Assembly: GCF_001426485.1 (NCBI RefSeq)
Contig: NZ_LMET01000001.1
Location: forward strand, 2,782,354 to 2,846,353
Reading direction: 5' to 3'
Length of the DNA stretch: 64,000 nucleotides
Source: Aeromicrobium sp. Root472D3
Lineage (GTDB): Bacteria; Actinomycetota; Actinomycetes; Propionibacteriales; Nocardioidaceae
Shown: in pieces, positions 1 through 9,328 of the stretch
Position numbering within the stretch: position 1 is the stretch's first letter
How the letters are laid out: each line of letters starts with the position of its first letter
The notes under the pieces: model-generated
What the model was told of the DNA's origin: nothing
Databases searched by the model: none
Seen by the model: only the letters and a program-made list of their open reading frames with translations
Made by a program: the position numbers and the translations under genes

Positions 1-348
1 GCGCCGACCCTCCATGACCGACCGCAGCCCCGCCGAGCGCGGCCACAGCCGCAGGCCGCGACGCTGCGCCTCGACGATCTCGGGGTTGTCGTCGCGCACC
101 GCGGTCGACGCGATGACGGTGTCGACGCCGTCGAGCTGCGACGGGTCGTGGCCGACGTGGCACACGATGCCCTCGGCACGCAGGGCCCGCACGACCGCGG
201 AGTCGAAGGCGTCGCTGCCGCTGACGGTGACGCCCTGCTGCGCCATGAGCCGCGCGATCGCGGACAGACCGGCCCCGCCGATGCCGATGAAGTGCACGTG
301 CCCCAGCTCGCCGACAGGCGGGATGACGGAGGGGACCTCGATCCTCAC
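1..348 (-). CDS. murC: UDP-N-acetylmuramate--L-alanine ligase, N-terminal part (cut by window edge)
   Basis: MurC adds L-alanine to UDP-MurNAc in the cytoplasm, the first amino acid of the peptidoglycan stem peptide. Only the first 116 codons are present. They carry the Rossmann-like motif HFIGIGGAGLSAIARL near residue 20 that binds the UDP part; the ATP-binding GTxGKT motif lies outside the window. The start is GTG, and GTGA is shared with the murG stop, so the two are translationally coupled. This is the last dcw gene in the window on the minus strand. Confidence 0.93.
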   Translation of the reverse strand, partial: MRIEVPSVIPPVGELGHVHFIGIGGAGLSAIARLMAQQGVTVSGSDAFDSAVVRALRAEGIVCHVGHDPSQLDGVDTVIASTAVRDDNPEIVEAQRRGLRLWPRSAGLRSVMEGRR

Positions 349-1424
349 GCCTTCTCCCCCGCCGCCTCGCGGATCATCGCCGCGAGCTTCTCGTCGGCGT
401 CGCGCGCGACGATGCCCGCGGCGGCCTCCGACATCGCGGCGAGACGCCCCTCGTGCGAGACCAGCGGGATCACGACGTTGTCGATCCAGGTGGGCGTCAG
501 CGCGGCGTCGTCGATCAGCAGCGCTCCCCCGGCCTGCACGACGGGGTGCGCGTTATGGGCCTGCTCGCCGTTGCCGATCGGCAGCGGCACGAACGCGGCC
601 GGCAGCCCGGTGGCCGCGACCTCGGTGACGGTGTTGGCGCCGGCGCGGCACACGATCAGGTCGGCGGCGGCGTACGCGAGGTCCATGCGGTCGATGAACG
701 GCACGACGACGTAGGGCGGGTCGCCCGGACGCGGGTTGACCACGACCTCCTCGGGTCGGCCGGCCGCGTGCAGCACCTGGACGCCCGCCGCCGCGAGGTC
801 GCGGGCCGCTGCCGAGACGGCGTGGTTGATGCGCCGGGCGCCCTGCGAGCCGCCCGTGACGAGCAGCGTCGGGCGGTCGGCGTCGAGGCCGAAGAACTGC
901 CGTGCCTCGTCGCGGGCGGCGGCCCGGTCGAGCCGGGAGATCTCGCGACGGATCGGCAGGCCGACGAACCGGGCGTGCGGCAGGTCGGTGTCGGGGAAGC
1001 TCGTCGCGACGTGCGGGGTGAACCGCGCGCCCAGCTTGTTGGCGATGCCCGGGATCGCGTTGCCCTCGTGCACCACCAGGGGGATGCGCCGGCGACGTGC
1101 CACCAGGTAGGCCGGCACCGACACGTAGCCGCCGAAGCCGACGATGACGTCGGGACGCACGCGGTCGACGACGTCGCCCGTCGCGCGGACCGCGGCCCTC
1201 AGCCGTCCGGGCACCTGCACCATGGCCTTGCCGGGGCGGCGCGGCAGCGGCACGGGCGGCACGAGCTCGAGCGGGTAGCCGGCCTGCGGGATCAGGGTGA
1301 CCTCGAGCCCGCGCGGGGTGCCGAGGCACGTGATGTCGACGCCCGCGTCGGCCAGCACGGCCGCGGTCGCGAGCAGGGGGGAGGTGTGTCCGGCGGTTCC
1401 ACCACCGGCGAGGAGCACGCGCAC
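345..1424 (-). CDS. murG: UDP-N-acetylglucosamine--N-acetylmuramyl-(pentapeptide) pyrophosphoryl-undecaprenol GlcNAc transferase
   Basis: Predicted 359-aa membrane-associated GT-B transferase that makes lipid II from lipid I. Seen: the N-terminal glycine-rich loop LLAGGGTAGHTSPLL (residues 4-18), GFGGY near 97, HEGNAIPG near 118, and the C-terminal sugar-nucleotide region with GGSQGA near 192 and CRAGANTVTE near 259. Length is normal for MurG. It starts 3 nt after the ftsW stop and its own stop overlaps the murC GTG, so it belongs to the dcw operon. Confidence 0.97.
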   Translation of the reverse strand: MRVLLAGGGTAGHTSPLLATAAVLADAGVDITCLGTPRGLEVTLIPQAGYPLELVPPVPLPRRPGKAMVQVPGRLRAAVRATGDVVDRVRPDVIVGFGGYVSVPAYLVARRRRIPLVVHEGNAIPGIANKLGARFTPHVATSFPDTDLPHARFVGLPIRREISRLDRAAARDEARQFFGLDADRPTLLVTGGSQGARRINHAVSAAARDLAAAGVQVLHAAGRPEEVVVNPRPGDPPYVVVPFIDRMDLAYAAADLIVCRAGANTVTEVAATGLPAAFVPLPIGNGEQAHNAHPVVQAGGALLIDDAALTPTWIDNVVIPLVSHEGRLAAMSEAAAGIVARDADEKLAAMIREAAGEKA

Positions 1425-1427
1425 GCG

Positions 1428-2642
1428 TCATCGCCTCCCTGCGACGCGGACGGGGTGCGGGGCCGCGGCGCGCTTGCGGTTGGCGCGTCCGGCCGCGAGG
1501 GCCCGCTTGGCGCCCGGCTCGGTCGTGGCGCAGTTCAGCAGGATGCCCAGGGACACGAGGGTCACGAGCAGGCTCGAGCCGCCGTACGAGATGAGCGGCA
1601 GCGGGATGCCGATGACCGGCAGCATCCCGAGCACCATGCCGATGTTGATGATGGCCTGGATCAGCAGCCAGATCGTGATGCCGGACGCGGCGTAGCGGAC
1701 GAACGGCTCCCGCGTGCGCATCGCGATGCGCATGCCGGCGAAGCCCAGCACGATGAACAGCACCAGGACGACGAGCGTGCCGAGCAGGCCGAGCTCCTCG
1801 CCGATCACGGCGAGGATGAAGTCGGTGTGGGCCTCGGGCAGCGACCCCCACTTCTGCCGGCTCCCGCCGAGCCCGACGCCCCAGAAGCCGCCGCGGGCCA
1901 GGGCCATCATGCCCTTGATGGCCTGGTAGCCGGCACTGTCGGGATCGGCCTGCGGGTTGGTGAAGTTCAGCAGGCGCTCGACGCGGTGCGGCGAGTTGGC
2001 GACCGCGACGACCAGGCCGACGAACAGACCCGCGACGATGCCGCCCATCTGGCGCCGGGGCAGGCCCGCGATCCACAGCATGCCGACGGTCAGGGCGAAG
2101 ATCACGACCGCGGTGCCGAGGTCGCGCTGCAGCACGACGAGCAGGCCGACCGCACCGGCGACCGGCACCATCGGCGTCAGGACGTAGCGCGGCGTCGACA
2201 GGTACTTCTGCCGGCGGGCGTAGAGATCGGCGATCCACAGCACGAGGGCCAGCTTGGCGAACTCGGACGGCTGCAGCTGGAACCCGCCGAACAGCGGGAG
2301 CCAGTTGCGGTTGCCGTTGACCGTGATGCCGACACCGGGGATGAAGGTCGCGCAGATCAGGGCCACCGAGACCAGCAGGAACGGCAGGATCAGCCGGCGG
2401 ATCAGGCTCAGCGGCATGCGGGCCGCGACGACAGCGCCCGTGATGCCCAGCACCGCGAAGATCAGCTGGCGCAGGACGATCGAGAACGAGTTGCCGTAGT
2501 GCACCAGCGCGAAGACCGAGCTGGCGCTCAGCACCATGATCAGCCCGATGCCGAGCAGCAGCGCCGAGGTGCCGAGCACGAGCTGGTACGACGCGAGCGG
2601 ACGCTCGAGCGTCCGGCGTATCGCCTCGCTGGTGCTCCGCAT
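1428..2642 (-). CDS. ftsW: SEDS-family peptidoglycan glycosyltransferase FtsW
   Basis: Predicted polytopic membrane protein (about 404 aa) of the SEDS family, which polymerises lipid II at the septum with the class B PBP FtsI. About ten hydrophobic segments are visible, with the family stretches QPSEFAKLALVLW, FILAVIGEELG and PLPLISYGGSS. I chose ATG 2642 because GGAGGA lies just upstream; the open frame runs further 5' but only through the murD tail region. The C-terminus is Arg/Lys/Ala-rich and cytoplasmic. It sits between murD and murG. Confidence 0.95.
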   Translation of the reverse strand: MRSTSEAIRRTLERPLASYQLVLGTSALLLGIGLIMVLSASSVFALVHYGNSFSIVLRQLIFAVLGITGAVVAARMPLSLIRRLILPFLLVSVALICATFIPGVGITVNGNRNWLPLFGGFQLQPSEFAKLALVLWIADLYARRQKYLSTPRYVLTPMVPVAGAVGLLVVLQRDLGTAVVIFALTVGMLWIAGLPRRQMGGIVAGLFVGLVVAVANSPHRVERLLNFTNPQADPDSAGYQAIKGMMALARGGFWGVGLGGSRQKWGSLPEAHTDFILAVIGEELGLLGTLVVLVLFIVLGFAGMRIAMRTREPFVRYAASGITIWLLIQAIINIGMVLGMLPVIGIPLPLISYGGSSLLVTLVSLGILLNCATTEPGAKRALAAGRANRKRAAAPHPVRVAGRR

Positions 2643-2698
2643 CGTGGTCGTCCTCCGTGCCCGGGCTGGTCTGTCGGGGTGCTCGTGTCTCGGTGGGG

Positions 2699-4171
2699 CT
2701 ACGACCGGTCGCGCAACCTGTGCACCGCCGCCGCGAAGCTGTCGCCCCGGGCGGAGTAGTTGCGGAACTGGTCCATGGAGGCGCACCCCGGGGCCAGCAG
2801 CACCGTGTCGCCCCGACGGGCGAGCGGGGCGGCGACCTCGACGACGCGATCCATGGGGTCAGTCTCGCCGGTGTCGACCTCCACGACCGGCACATCAGGC
2901 GCGTGTCGCCGCAGCGCGTCGGCGACGACGGCGCGGTCGGCACCGACGAGGACCACGGCCCGGAGCCGGTCGCGGGTCGCGATCACGAGCTCGTCGAACG
3001 TCGCACCCTTGGCCAGTCCCCCGGCGATCCAGACGACGTCGTCGAATCCCTGCAGCGACGCCTGCGCCGCGTGCGGGTTGGTGGCCTTGGAGTCGTCGAC
3101 CCAGCGGACGCCGTCGATCTCGGCGACGTCGGCGATGCGGTGGGCGTCGGGGCTGAACGCGCGCAGGCCGTCGCGGACGGCGCGCGGCTCGACGCCGTGG
3201 GCCCGCGCGAGGGCCGCCGCCGCGAGGGCGTCCGCGACGACGTGCGGTGCCGGGACGCGGCTCGCGTCGCCGTGCGCGGCCAGCCCGATGTCGCCGAGGC
3301 TGCCGAGCTCGGCGGCGCTCGAGATGCGTCCGGGGATGAAGGCGCGGTCGGCGATCGCGTCGTCGACGAGGCCGATCATGCCCGTGGCGGGGATGCCGAG
3401 CGTGAACCCGATCGCCCGGCAGCCCTCGACGACCTCCGCGTCCTCGACCATCCGCTCGGTCGCGGGGTCCTGCACGTTGTAGACCGCCGCGACCTGGGTG
3501 CGCTCGTAGATGCGCGCCTTGTCGGCGCTGTAGGCGTCGAGACCGCCGTGCCAGTCGATGTGGTCGGGCGCGACGTTGAGCACGGCGCTGGCGCGGGCCG
3601 AGATCGACCGGCTCCAGTGCAGCTGGTAGCTCGACAGCTCGACCGCCAGGACGTCGAAGGGCTCGGGGTTCATGACGGCCTCGAGGACCGGCGTGCCGAC
3701 GTTGCCGACGGCCAGCGCGTTGAGGCCCTGCGCCCGCAGGATCGACTCGAGCATCTGTACCGTCGTGGTCTTGCCGTTGGTGCCCGTGACCGTCAGCCAC
3801 GGCGCGGCGTCCTGGCCGCGCAGCCTCCACGCGAGCTCGACCTCGCCCCAGACCGGGACGCCGCGGGCCGCGGCCTCCGCGAGCAGCGGTGTCGACGGCG
3901 ACCAGCCGGGCGACGTCACGACCAGGTCGACGCCGTCGGGGAACGTCGCGGTGGAGCCGGGGCCGATGCGGACGTCGACGCCCAGGATCTCGAGCAGCGT
4001 CGCCTTCTCGCGCAGCGCGTCGTCGTCGCCGTCGTCGAGCGCGACGACGTCGGCGCCCAGGTGCTGCAGGGTGTCGGCGGCCGCGAAGCCGCTGACGCCG
4101 AGGCCGCCCACGGCCGCACGGACGCCCTCCCAGGACGACTCGCGCCCCAGGGTGGAGATGTCGACCGTCAT
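2699..4171 (-). CDS. murD: UDP-N-acetylmuramoyl-L-alanine--D-glutamate ligase
   Basis: 490-aa Mur ligase adding D-Glu to UDP-MurNAc-L-Ala in the cytoplasm. Seen: N-terminal UDP-binding VGGLGVSGFAAA (residues 21-32), the ATP P-loop TVTGTNGKTTT in the middle, APDHIDWHGG, and the C-terminal DDSKATNPHA motif that binds ATP and substrate. ATG 4171 overlaps the mraY stop (ATGA). The family length is about 450-490, so this is complete. Confidence 0.96.
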   Translation of the reverse strand: MTVDISTLGRESSWEGVRAAVGGLGVSGFAAADTLQHLGADVVALDDGDDDALREKATLLEILGVDVRIGPGSTATFPDGVDLVVTSPGWSPSTPLLAEAAARGVPVWGEVELAWRLRGQDAAPWLTVTGTNGKTTTVQMLESILRAQGLNALAVGNVGTPVLEAVMNPEPFDVLAVELSSYQLHWSRSISARASAVLNVAPDHIDWHGGLDAYSADKARIYERTQVAAVYNVQDPATERMVEDAEVVEGCRAIGFTLGIPATGMIGLVDDAIADRAFIPGRISSAAELGSLGDIGLAAHGDASRVPAPHVVADALAAAALARAHGVEPRAVRDGLRAFSPDAHRIADVAEIDGVRWVDDSKATNPHAAQASLQGFDDVVWIAGGLAKGATFDELVIATRDRLRAVVLVGADRAVVADALRRHAPDVPVVEVDTGETDPMDRVVEVAAPLARRGDTVLLAPGCASMDQFRNYSARGDSFAAAVHRLRDRS

Positions 4172-5232
4172 ACGCCCGTGACCCACTCGCTGTAGAAGAT
4201 GCCGAGGCCCGCGGCGACGCACAGGCCGCTGATGATCCAAAAACGGACGACGATCGTGATCTCGGCCCAGCCCAGCAGCTCGAAGTGGTGCTGCAGGGGC
4301 GCCATGCGGAAGATCCGTTTGCCGCCGGAGATCTTGAACCACCCGACCTGCAGGATCACCGACATCGTGATCGCGACGAACAGGCCGCCGATGACGACGA
4401 GCAGCAGCTCGGTGCGGGTCATCAGGGCGAAGCCGGCCATCGCGCCGCCGAGCGACAGCGAGCCCGTGTCGCCCATGAAGATCTTGGCCGGCGAGGCGTT
4501 CCACCACAGGAAGCCGAAGCAGGCACCCGTCAGGGCCGAGGCGACGACCGCGAGGTCGAGCGGGTCGCGCACCTCGTAGCACTTCATCCCGGGGTTGACC
4601 GAGCAGTTCTGCCCGCTCTGCCAGATGTTGATGAAGATGTAGGCGCCGAACACCATCATGGCCGAGCCGATCGCCAGACCGTCCAGGCCGTCGGTCAGGT
4701 TGACGCCGTTGCTGGTGCCGGCGACGAGCAGCAGCACCCAGATGACCAGCAGCACGGTCGGCAGACGCCAGCCGTCGATGTCGCGGGTGAACGAGATGGC
4801 GTGCGTGATCGGGGTGCGCCCGGTGTCGTCCTCCCAGCCGATCGCGAGCCACGCGAAGATCAGTCCGACGACGGTCTGGCCGATCAGCTTGGCCTTGCTG
4901 CGCAGGCCGAGGTTGCGCTGCTTGGAGACCTTGATGAAGTCGTCGAGGAAGCCGATCGCGCCGAGCCCCACGAACAGGAACAGCAGCAGCAGGGCCGAGG
5001 CGCTGGGCGCCGTCTGCGTCGCGAGCTTGGCCGCGAAGTAGCCGATCACGACCGCCACGATGATGACGAGGCCGCCCATCGTCGGCGTGCCGCGCTTGGT
5101 GTGGTGGGACGTCGGACCGTCGTCGCGGATCAGCTGGCCGTAGCCCTGCTTGACGAGCACCGAGATCGCGAACCGGGTGCCGATCAGGGTCACCAGCAAC
5201 GACAGCGCTCCTGCGATCAGGATGGCCTTCAT
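4168..5232 (-). CDS. mraY: Phospho-N-acetylmuramoyl-pentapeptide-transferase
   Basis: 354-aa integral membrane enzyme that transfers phospho-MurNAc-pentapeptide to undecaprenyl phosphate, giving lipid I. Visible hallmarks are HTKRGTPTMGG near residue 45, the metal-binding GFLDDFIKV near 99, the NLTDGLDGLA loop, and APLQHHFELLGW at the C-terminal side. About ten membrane segments. Start ATG overlaps the murF stop (ATGA) and the stop overlaps the murD start, the normal tight dcw coupling. Confidence 0.97.
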   Translation of the reverse strand: MKAILIAGALSLLVTLIGTRFAISVLVKQGYGQLIRDDGPTSHHTKRGTPTMGGLVIIVAVVIGYFAAKLATQTAPSASALLLLFLFVGLGAIGFLDDFIKVSKQRNLGLRSKAKLIGQTVVGLIFAWLAIGWEDDTGRTPITHAISFTRDIDGWRLPTVLLVIWVLLLVAGTSNGVNLTDGLDGLAIGSAMMVFGAYIFINIWQSGQNCSVNPGMKCYEVRDPLDLAVVASALTGACFGFLWWNASPAKIFMGDTGSLSLGGAMAGFALMTRTELLLVVIGGLFVAITMSVILQVGWFKISGGKRIFRMAPLQHHFELLGWAEITIVVRFWIISGLCVAAGLGIFYSEWVTGV

Positions 5233-6596
5233 CGCGTGGTGGTTCCTTCCAGCAGTGCTCGGGCGACGCGTTCGAGACGAACGCCCCTCGATGCTTTCAC
5301 AAGAACCACCTCGTCCCCCGACAGGCTCGCGGGGAGTGTGTGGGTCGCCACATCGACGTCGGTCACGGTCTCGGCGACGGCTCCGGCCCCCTCGGCGATG
5401 CCGTGGGCACCGTCGCCGACGACGACCACGCGGGCGTATCCCAGCTCGGCCGCCAGGCGCCCGATGCGGCGGTGCGCGTCGTCGGCGTCGTCGCCGAGCT
5501 CGAGCATCGCACCCAGCACCGCGACGGCACGCCCGCCGCCGATCGCCGCCACGGCGCGCAGCGCGGCCTCCATCGACTCGGGGTTCGCGTTGTAGGCGTC
5601 GTTGACGACGACGAGGCCGTCGTCGCGGACGTGCCGCTCCATGCGCATGGGCGACGTGGCGCTGCCAGCGCTCGCGAGCCGATCGACGACGGTCGGCAGG
5701 TCGAGGCCCAGCGAGACGGCGGCGAGCGCCACCGCGGCGGCGTTCATGGCGTGGTACCCACCGATCAGCGGGACGGTGGCCTCGACGCGCCGCCGGTCGT
5801 GGCCCAGCGTGAAGTGCGGCGCCCCGCCCTCGTCGAGACGCACGTCGCCGATCTCCATGTCGGCGTCGTCGCCCGTGCCGAACGTGCGCACGGACGCCTC
5901 GGTGCGCGTGCGCATCGCGGCGACGCGGACGTCGTCGGCGTTCAGCACGACGACCCCGTCGGGCCCGACCGCCTCGGCCATCTCGCCCTTGGCGACCGCG
6001 ATGTTGTCGGCCGAGCCGAACTCGCCGACGTGCGCCGAGCCGACGTTCAGCACGATGCCGATCGACGGCGGGGCGATCTCGCACAGCACCGCGATGTCGC
6101 CGATCGCGCGGGCACCCATCTCGACGACGAGGTACCGGGTCAGCTCGTCGACGCCGAGCACGGACAGCGGCACGCCGAGCTCGTTGTTGAAGTTGCCCCG
6201 CGTGGCGACCGTCGCGCCGTCGGGGGCCAGCACGTGGGCCAGCAGGTCCTTGACGCTGGTCTTGCCGCTCGACCCCGTCAGGGCCACGACCTGCACGTCC
6301 TCGCGCACGTCGAGCACGTGACGGGCCAGCAGACCGAGGGCGCGGGTCACGTCGGGCACCACCACGGCGGGCACACCGGTGTCGCGCGAGGCCAGCACCG
6401 CGGCCGCTCCCGCTGCGACGGCCCGCTCGGCGTAGTCGTGACCGTCGACGTGCTCGCCGGCGACGGCCACGAACAGCCCGCCCTCCTCGACGGCCCGCGA
6501 GTCGAGCGTCGCGGGGCCGTCGACGACGACCGCGGGGTCGCCGACGACCGTCCCGCCGGTGACGTCGGCGATCTCGGCGAGCGTCAGGGGGATCAC
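5229..6596 (-). CDS. murF: UDP-N-acetylmuramoyl-tripeptide--D-alanyl-D-alanine ligase
   Basis: 455-aa Mur ligase that adds the D-Ala-D-Ala dipeptide to the UDP-MurNAc-tripeptide. Seen: ALTGSSGKTSVKDLLA P-loop, RGNFNNELGVPLS, VVEMGARAIGDI, VNDAYNANPESM, and a C-terminal VLVKASRG motif typical of MurF. The start is GTG 6596, which shares GTGA with the murE stop; the reading frame remains open upstream of it through murE, so the longer frame is not the gene. Confidence 0.96.
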   Translation of the reverse strand: MIPLTLAEIADVTGGTVVGDPAVVVDGPATLDSRAVEEGGLFVAVAGEHVDGHDYAERAVAAGAAAVLASRDTGVPAVVVPDVTRALGLLARHVLDVREDVQVVALTGSSGKTSVKDLLAHVLAPDGATVATRGNFNNELGVPLSVLGVDELTRYLVVEMGARAIGDIAVLCEIAPPSIGIVLNVGSAHVGEFGSADNIAVAKGEMAEAVGPDGVVVLNADDVRVAAMRTRTEASVRTFGTGDDADMEIGDVRLDEGGAPHFTLGHDRRRVEATVPLIGGYHAMNAAAVALAAVSLGLDLPTVVDRLASAGSATSPMRMERHVRDDGLVVVNDAYNANPESMEAALRAVAAIGGGRAVAVLGAMLELGDDADDAHRRIGRLAAELGYARVVVVGDGAHGIAEGAGAVAETVTDVDVATHTLPASLSGDEVVLVKASRGVRLERVARALLEGTTTR

Positions 6597-8086
6597 GAGG
6601 CGGCCCCGATCAGCTCGACGAGCACCTCGCGGTCGTCGAACGGGTGCACGACGCCGTCGACCTCCTGTCCGCGCTCGTGCCCCTTGCCGGCCACCACGAC
6701 GGTGTCGCCGAGGTGCGCCATCGCGACGGCGTGCGCGATCGCGTCGCGGCGGTCGGCGACCTCGATCGCCACGCCGGGGCCCGCGGCGGCCCCCTCCAGC
6801 ACGGCGGCCCGGATCGCACCGGCACGCTCGGAGCGGGGGTTGTCGTCGGTCACGACCACGACGTCGGCGTGCCGAGCGGCCGCCTCGCCCATCAGGGGCC
6901 GCTTGCCGTGGTCGCGGTCTCCCCCGGCGCCGATCACGACGATCAGGCGTCCGGCCGTCACGGGGCGCAGCGCGGTCAGCACCGCGGTCACGGCATCGGG
7001 CTTGTGGGCGTAGTCGACGATCGCGGTGAACGGCTGCCCCGCCTCGACGCGCTCCATGCGACCCGGGACGCCGGTGCTGGCCGCGATGCCCGCCGCGAGC
7101 TCGACGGGGTCGTGACCGGCCGCGGTCAGCGCGGCGACGACCGCGAGGGCGTTCGAGACGTTGAACACGCCCGGCAGCGGCACCGACAGGTCGATCGCCA
7201 GCCCGTCGGGTCCGAGGACCTCGAGGTCGGTGCCGAGGCGGTGGGGGCGGACGTTGACGGCCCGCCAGTCGGCCGGGTTGCCGTCGGTCGAGAACGTCGT
7301 GACGGGCAGCGGCGTGAGCTGACGCAGCCGTCTGCCGTGCGCGTCGTCGACGTTGACGACGGCGTGCCGTGCCCGCTCCGGGGTGAACAGCGACGCCTTG
7401 GCCAGGAAGTACTCCTCGAGGTCGTGGTGGAAGTCGAGGTGGTCGCGACCGAGGTTCAGGAACACCGCGACGTCGAAGACGAAGCCGTCGGCACGTCCCT
7501 GAACGAGGGCATGGCTCGAGACCTCCATCGCGCACAGCTCGACCGACTCCTCGCGCATCACGGAGAACAGCGCCTGCAGCTGCGGCGCCTCCGGCGTCGT
7601 GAGGGTCGAGGCCGCGGGAACCCGTCCGATGCGGGTGCCGATCGTGCCCACGACGGCCGAGACCCGCTCGCCGAGAGCCGCCTCGGCGAGGTAGGTGGTC
7701 GTGGTCTTGCCCTGCGTGCCCGTGATGCCGACGGTCGTGAACGACTCGGCGGGGTGCCCGTAGAACGACGCGCTGAGTGCCGCGAGCCGGCGACGCGGCT
7801 CGTCGACGACGATCGTCGGCAGCACGTCGCCGACGAGGTCGGCGCCGGCAATATCGGTCAGCACCGCGGTCGCGCCGGCGGCGGCGGCCTGCGACACGTA
7901 CGTGCCCCCGTGGGCGTTGGCGCCCGGCAGCGCGACGTACAGGTCGCCGGCGAGCACGTGGGCCGTGTTGAGCGCGATGCCCGTGACGACCGCGTCGCCG
8001 GACACCGCTGCGCCGAGCGTCTCCGCGAGCTCGGGGAGCGTCCATCGGGGGGTCGTGGTGGGTCGCACCCGCATCGCATCCGTCAC
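6593..8086 (-). CDS. murE: UDP-N-acetylmuramoyl-tripeptide synthetase (diaminopimelate-adding type)
   Basis: 497-aa Mur ligase adding the third stem-peptide residue. The P-loop GITGTQGKTTTT, the LTTPEAPQLQ substrate loop and VVVTDDNPRSE are visible. DNPR is the signature of enzymes that select diaminopimelate rather than lysine; whether the isomer is meso or LL cannot be read from sequence. The start is GTG 8086, six nt after a TAGGGT box, so murE probably has its own promoter despite lying inside the dcw cluster. An ATG four codons later is an alternative start. Confidence 0.95.
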   Translation of the reverse strand: MTDAMRVRPTTTPRWTLPELAETLGAAVSGDAVVTGIALNTAHVLAGDLYVALPGANAHGGTYVSQAAAAGATAVLTDIAGADLVGDVLPTIVVDEPRRRLAALSASFYGHPAESFTTVGITGTQGKTTTTYLAEAALGERVSAVVGTIGTRIGRVPAASTLTTPEAPQLQALFSVMREESVELCAMEVSSHALVQGRADGFVFDVAVFLNLGRDHLDFHHDLEEYFLAKASLFTPERARHAVVNVDDAHGRRLRQLTPLPVTTFSTDGNPADWRAVNVRPHRLGTDLEVLGPDGLAIDLSVPLPGVFNVSNALAVVAALTAAGHDPVELAAGIAASTGVPGRMERVEAGQPFTAIVDYAHKPDAVTAVLTALRPVTAGRLIVVIGAGGDRDHGKRPLMGEAAARHADVVVVTDDNPRSERAGAIRAAVLEGAAAGPGVAIEVADRRDAIAHAVAMAHLGDTVVVAGKGHERGQEVDGVVHPFDDREVLVELIGAAS

Positions 8087-8098
8087 CCAGCAACCCTA
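8087..8098 (-). promoter_or_regulatory. Leaderless promoter of murE
   Basis: TAGGGT (minus strand, 8098-8093) followed by 6 nt and the murE GTG. This spacing puts the transcription start at the start codon. It would restart transcription of murE-murF-mraY-murD-ftsW-murG-murC after the inserted 8139-9257 gene. Confidence 0.55.
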
Positions 8099-8138
8099 CC
8101 GACCGCGACCACTGCCGAGGCATGCGCACCTCGCCGCG

Positions 8139-9257
8139 TCAGGGCAGTCGGAGCGTCGCCCGCACGGGGTGGTGGTCCGACGCCATGGGACGCACGGCGC
8201 GGCCGTGCCGCAGGGGTGCGACGACCTCCCAGTCGGAGACGGCGGTGCCTGACGGGACGAAGATCCGGTCGATGTGGTCGCCGTACCGCACCTCGCGGCG
8301 CGGACGCGACTCGAATCCGTTCGAGCTGCTCATCCACGCCCGCGTGAAAGACGTCGACTGCTGGTAGGCGTCGGTGTACCCGGCACGGGCGAGGATCCTC
8401 CCGACGGGATCGCCCCGGCGGGCCCGGCTGGAGTTGAAGTCACCGGCGTAGACGACGGGCCCCCTGGCTGCGGACGCCGCCATGCCTCGGATCAGCGCCC
8501 GTGCCTGACGCTGCCTCGCCCGCGCGGCGCTCCGTGACGTCCCCGCTTCGAGGTGCACCGAGACGAACGTGTACGGGCTGCCGGTCACGGTGTCGTGCAT
8601 CGTGATCCACGGTGACGCAGCGCCCGCTGCGCGGACGACCCCGTCGTTCTCGACGTCGCCGACGTATTGCAGGTGGGCCCCGGGGCCGGACGTTCGCACG
8701 AGGACGACCTCGTTGCTCGTCTGCGCCGCCTGCACGAAGCCGCGCCGGCTCATCTGCGACCCGAAGTCGAAGCCGTGACCGGTGAGCTCCTGGACGGCCA
8801 CGACGTCAGCGTCCGTCTCCTCGACACGTCGCACGATCGCGTCCCGCCGTGTCTTCCATCCCTGGCACACGGAGGCGCACACGTTGAAGGTCGCCACCCT
8901 GATCGACGTCGTGGCGGGCGTCCCGACGCGACGTGGGGTGGAGTGGCAGTAGCTCCTCGAGCGCTCCGTCCGGTTCGACCGTGCGACCGCGAAGCAGTAC
9001 GAGCGCCCGGCCCGCAGGCCCGTGACGGTGCCGGTCGACGTCCTGGTGCGGACCGAGGTGGCGCGTCCGCCGGCCTGCGGGCGAGCCGTCAGCCGGTACG
9101 ACCCCGTGCCCGCCCAGTCGAGGGTCATCGATGTCGGCGTCGCGGCCACGACCCACGGCGCGTCGACCCGTCCCCGTGCCACGGCCGGAGCCGCCAGAAC
9201 GGACACGACGACCGACGCGACGATGCCGATGACGCCCAGCGTCCTCAAGATTCTCAC
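8139..9257 (-). CDS. Secreted endonuclease/exonuclease/phosphatase-fold protein with N-terminal fibronectin-III-like domain
   Basis: 372 aa. Residues 1-28 form a signal peptide (hydrophobic IGIVASVVVSVLAAPAVA). Residues about 34-105 resemble a fibronectin type III domain, with paired Cys in RSYCF and RSYCH. Residues about 118-372 are an EEP (DNase I/phosphatase) domain: ATFNVCA, VVAVQELTG, VSVHLEAG, VYAGDFNSSR and the terminal SDHHPVRATL, so the metal and catalytic residues are present. Substrate unknown; extracellular nuclease or phosphodiesterase are options. It interrupts the dcw order between ftsI and murE and has its own TAGCGT-N6-GTG start. Confidence 0.85.
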   Translation of the reverse strand: MRILRTLGVIGIVASVVVSVLAAPAVARGRVDAPWVVAATPTSMTLDWAGTGSYRLTARPQAGGRATSVRTRTSTGTVTGLRAGRSYCFAVARSNRTERSRSYCHSTPRRVGTPATTSIRVATFNVCASVCQGWKTRRDAIVRRVEETDADVVAVQELTGHGFDFGSQMSRRGFVQAAQTSNEVVLVRTSGPGAHLQYVGDVENDGVVRAAGAASPWITMHDTVTGSPYTFVSVHLEAGTSRSAARARQRQARALIRGMAASAARGPVVYAGDFNSSRARRGDPVGRILARAGYTDAYQQSTSFTRAWMSSSNGFESRPRREVRYGDHIDRIFVPSGTAVSDWEVVAPLRHGRAVRPMASDHHPVRATLRLP

Positions 9258-9269
9258 TCCCGCACGCTA
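9258..9269 (-). promoter_or_regulatory. Leaderless promoter of the EEP-family gene
   Basis: TAGCGT (minus strand, 9269-9264), 6 nt, then the GTG start at 9257. Spacing implies an mRNA beginning at the start codon. Confidence 0.55.
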
Positions 9270-9328
9270 GGCGAACCCGAACCTCCGCGGGCCGACTTCA
9301 CGCGAAACCGTCCGAGTCCCCCGGGTCC

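Noticed and set aside
453..2759. 768-aa plus-strand ORF opposite murG-ftsW
   Set aside because: High-GC antisense shadow: Arg/Asp/Gln/His-rich, no domain, and the minus strand holds two clear dcw genes.
2643..2786. Longer FtsW start at 2786
   Set aside because: Would overlap murD and add a Pro/Arg-rich non-homologous stretch; GGAGGA supports ATG 2642.
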